From NCBI RefSeq assembly GCF_029784155.1, contig NC_073692.1, positions 158,315,582-158,379,581 of the forward strand: a stretch of 64,000 nucleotides of DNA. Reading direction: 5' to 3'. Below, one piece after another: positions 62,367 through 64,000 of the stretch (positions within the stretch are counted from its first letter, which is position 1; each line of letters starts with the position of its first letter). The position numbers were made by a program, and so were the translations under genes. Source of the DNA: Uranotaenia lowii. Lineage: Eukaryota; Arthropoda; Insecta; Diptera; Culicidae. Under the pieces are notes generated by a model. It was not told the origin of the DNA and made no database searches. It saw only the letters and a program-made list of their open reading frames with translations.

Positions 62367-62824
62367 GTTATCTTGTTCTGCCCCAGGTTAGTTTCTAGGC
62401 GTCAACAACTTCAAAATTTGAACGCTGAAAATGTTGTGACTGAGATGTGTCGCGACGAACATTCGTGTGGTGAGGCTTAAAAGGTCTCACGTACTCAGCT
62501 TCGATCTTTGGTGCAGAAAAAGGAAGCGGAGAAACCATCAGGGGTGGTCGTGACAGAATTTTAGCGAGAGGGGAGGGAGGAAAAGGGGAAAGAGGAAAAA
62601 GGATAAAGGATAAAGGAGAAAGACCAAAATACGAGAAAGAGTAAAAGGACAAGGGTGAGCTGTGCATGAGCCTTGATGAGCCTTGATGTAGTTTCATAGA
62701 GTGGAACCAAGGGACGCATCTGGCATACAAAACCCAAGGTGGTTTTTGTGGGACGAACCCACTCACGGCTGCGAAAACCCGGCTGTTAAGGTTTGAAGCC
62801 AAATTTCTATCTTGTAAAAAAAAG
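62146..62824 (+). pseudogene. R1-clade LINE remnant, right half and 3' UTR
   Basis: It resumes after the target duplication with AATGGGACGCATCGAACAAG and matches 7100-7310 and then 7340-7783. It contains degenerate C-terminal coding sequence, the GGAAAAGGGGAAAGAGGA purine tract and AACCCGGCTGTTAAGG, ending in A9 at 62816-62824, the true 3' end of the family. Confidence 0.88.
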
Positions 62825-64000
62825 ACACAAAATCATATTTAATATTTTAGTCACAACAACTTTTTCATCGGAAATATCATACAAGGCAATAGGTATTGAG
62901 TTCCCCAGCTACAACTGGAAGAAAACAATTTTTTAAAAGGACAGCGATAGTTCACTATAGGTATACTCATCCATTATAACATTTACAAAACTTTAATGTT
63001 TAGATCAACTTCAACACCATCGATTTTTTAAGGTTTTAAAAAAATACTATAAAGAATGTTAGAACACAGAACCATAGTGTCGTGATTTAAGATGAAGAAT
63101 ATACACATAGAACAGCTAATGTTATTATTTTATACACATTCCCTAAACATGTGTTAGATTCCTTGAAAAAGGCATAATAAATTCCGAAACGTCAGATGTA
63201 GTGTAGAAACTTTGTTTTGAATTTTTAAAAACTGAAAACACCAAAAATATTTTTACAGCATAAAGAACCAGTCGATGAAAAATTTTAATATTAATAAATC
63301 TCAAATTTTATTTATTCTCCCCTTTCTGGATTTTTAAACATTCGGAGGGAGGAGGGTTGTCAAACGAAAACTTTAATATTTGTTCCGGCTTTATTGACAT
63401 CGTCACATCAACACATTTCTGAAGATTTTCGTTCTTAATACTGACACTGCAATCTTGAAACGGTAACTTTGCAGCCTAGTTAATGTAATGAGCCCCGAAA
63501 TGAGATGCGACATCATTTCCTGCAAATCTCGAGAACGTTGACTTTTATTTCATTTTCCTTTCTACAACGTATGAACTTTCACAAAGCGGTCGCCTCAGGG
63601 TTCAAAATTTGTCACACGAGTTCATCCTTGCCCGAACCTGGCAACCAAATTCCGACGGCGACGGCGACGTCGACGAACGCATCCAACTGCGAAATCCTCC
63701 GTTAATGGCTTTCATCAAGTCAATTTGTCCTAACGAGGCGGGTTGCTGAATTTTATGGGTTCTACGTCTTCTCCTAAGCCTGTTCCAAAGAGTTCTGAGT
63801 CGATTTAATGTCAAGCAAAAGGAGCTTCAAGCAGTAACTTTTTGTCTTAGGCTAGGACTAGAAATAGAAAAATTAATTATGGGAAAATTATCGATCAACA
63901 CGCAAAGGAACGACGACGCGTCATGTTGAGTGCGTGTATGTTCGTAGATTGCTGCAACTAAGGTACTTATCTTTGAACACTTTCCGGTTTGGTGCGAGTC
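62825..64000. other. Right-hand 1.2 kb, no supported gene
   Basis: AT-rich to 63480, then moderately GC-rich (63580-63720 includes a GACGGCGACGGCGACGTCGACG run). Short frames on both strands have no motif. Nothing else recognised. Confidence 0.5.

Overview
The window is eukaryotic, AT-rich, intron- and repeat-dominated DNA, most probably from a mosquito (Culicidae) or a close dipteran. This is inferred from the mix of R1-like, RTE-like and Jockey-like LINEs, mariner remnants with the D-37-E spacing typical of mosquito ITmD37E elements, TTAA and TA MITEs and tRNA-derived SINE-like pieces. There are no bacterial features, operons or CRISPR arrays.

Host gene: only two segments look like exons of a cellular gene, both on the + strand. 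The first (31699-32043) has a polypyrimidine tract/AG acceptor, an ATG, a signal peptide, a Gly/Ser-rich stretch and a GTGAGT donor. The second (53680-53866) encodes 62 residues between clean splice sites. They share phase 0 and would be joined across a 21.6-kb intron. I could not identify the protein.

Layout: 1-7.8 kb is an old R1-clade retrotransposon broken by two TA- or AG-flanked terminal-inverted-repeat (TIR) elements. 8-18 kb is mostly unassigned AT-rich DNA with minisatellites and small repeats. 18-21.3 kb is a Russian-doll nest of three DNA transposons. 23-31.3 kb holds a SINE with a 23-bp target duplication, a long fold-back element inside a minisatellite, two short elements with perfect 8- and 7-bp duplications, and two larger TIR elements. 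32.6-36.2 kb holds a Jockey-like fragment and a mariner split by a 5'-truncated LINE. 42.7-46.2 kb is a near-intact RTE-like LINE with a 1035-codon ORF. 47.8-51.1 kb holds a degenerate short-unit array and a second RTE copy split by two nested MITEs. 52.5-53.5 kb is another TIR element. 54.8-56.1 kb is a second mariner. 58-62.8 kb is a Jockey-like pseudogene followed by an R1-like copy that was split by a LINE insertion with a 15-bp target duplication.

The most unusual signal is that several unrelated-looking non-autonomous TIR elements (2146-3391, 4418-6182, 28371-29134, 52514-53466, and possibly the 11.9-12.5 kb region) contain what look like tiny intron-bearing genes: an ATG in fair context, GT-AG introns, a short ORF and sometimes a polyadenylation signal. 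None encodes a recognisable transposase. This is read by eye and needs transcript and copy-number evidence.
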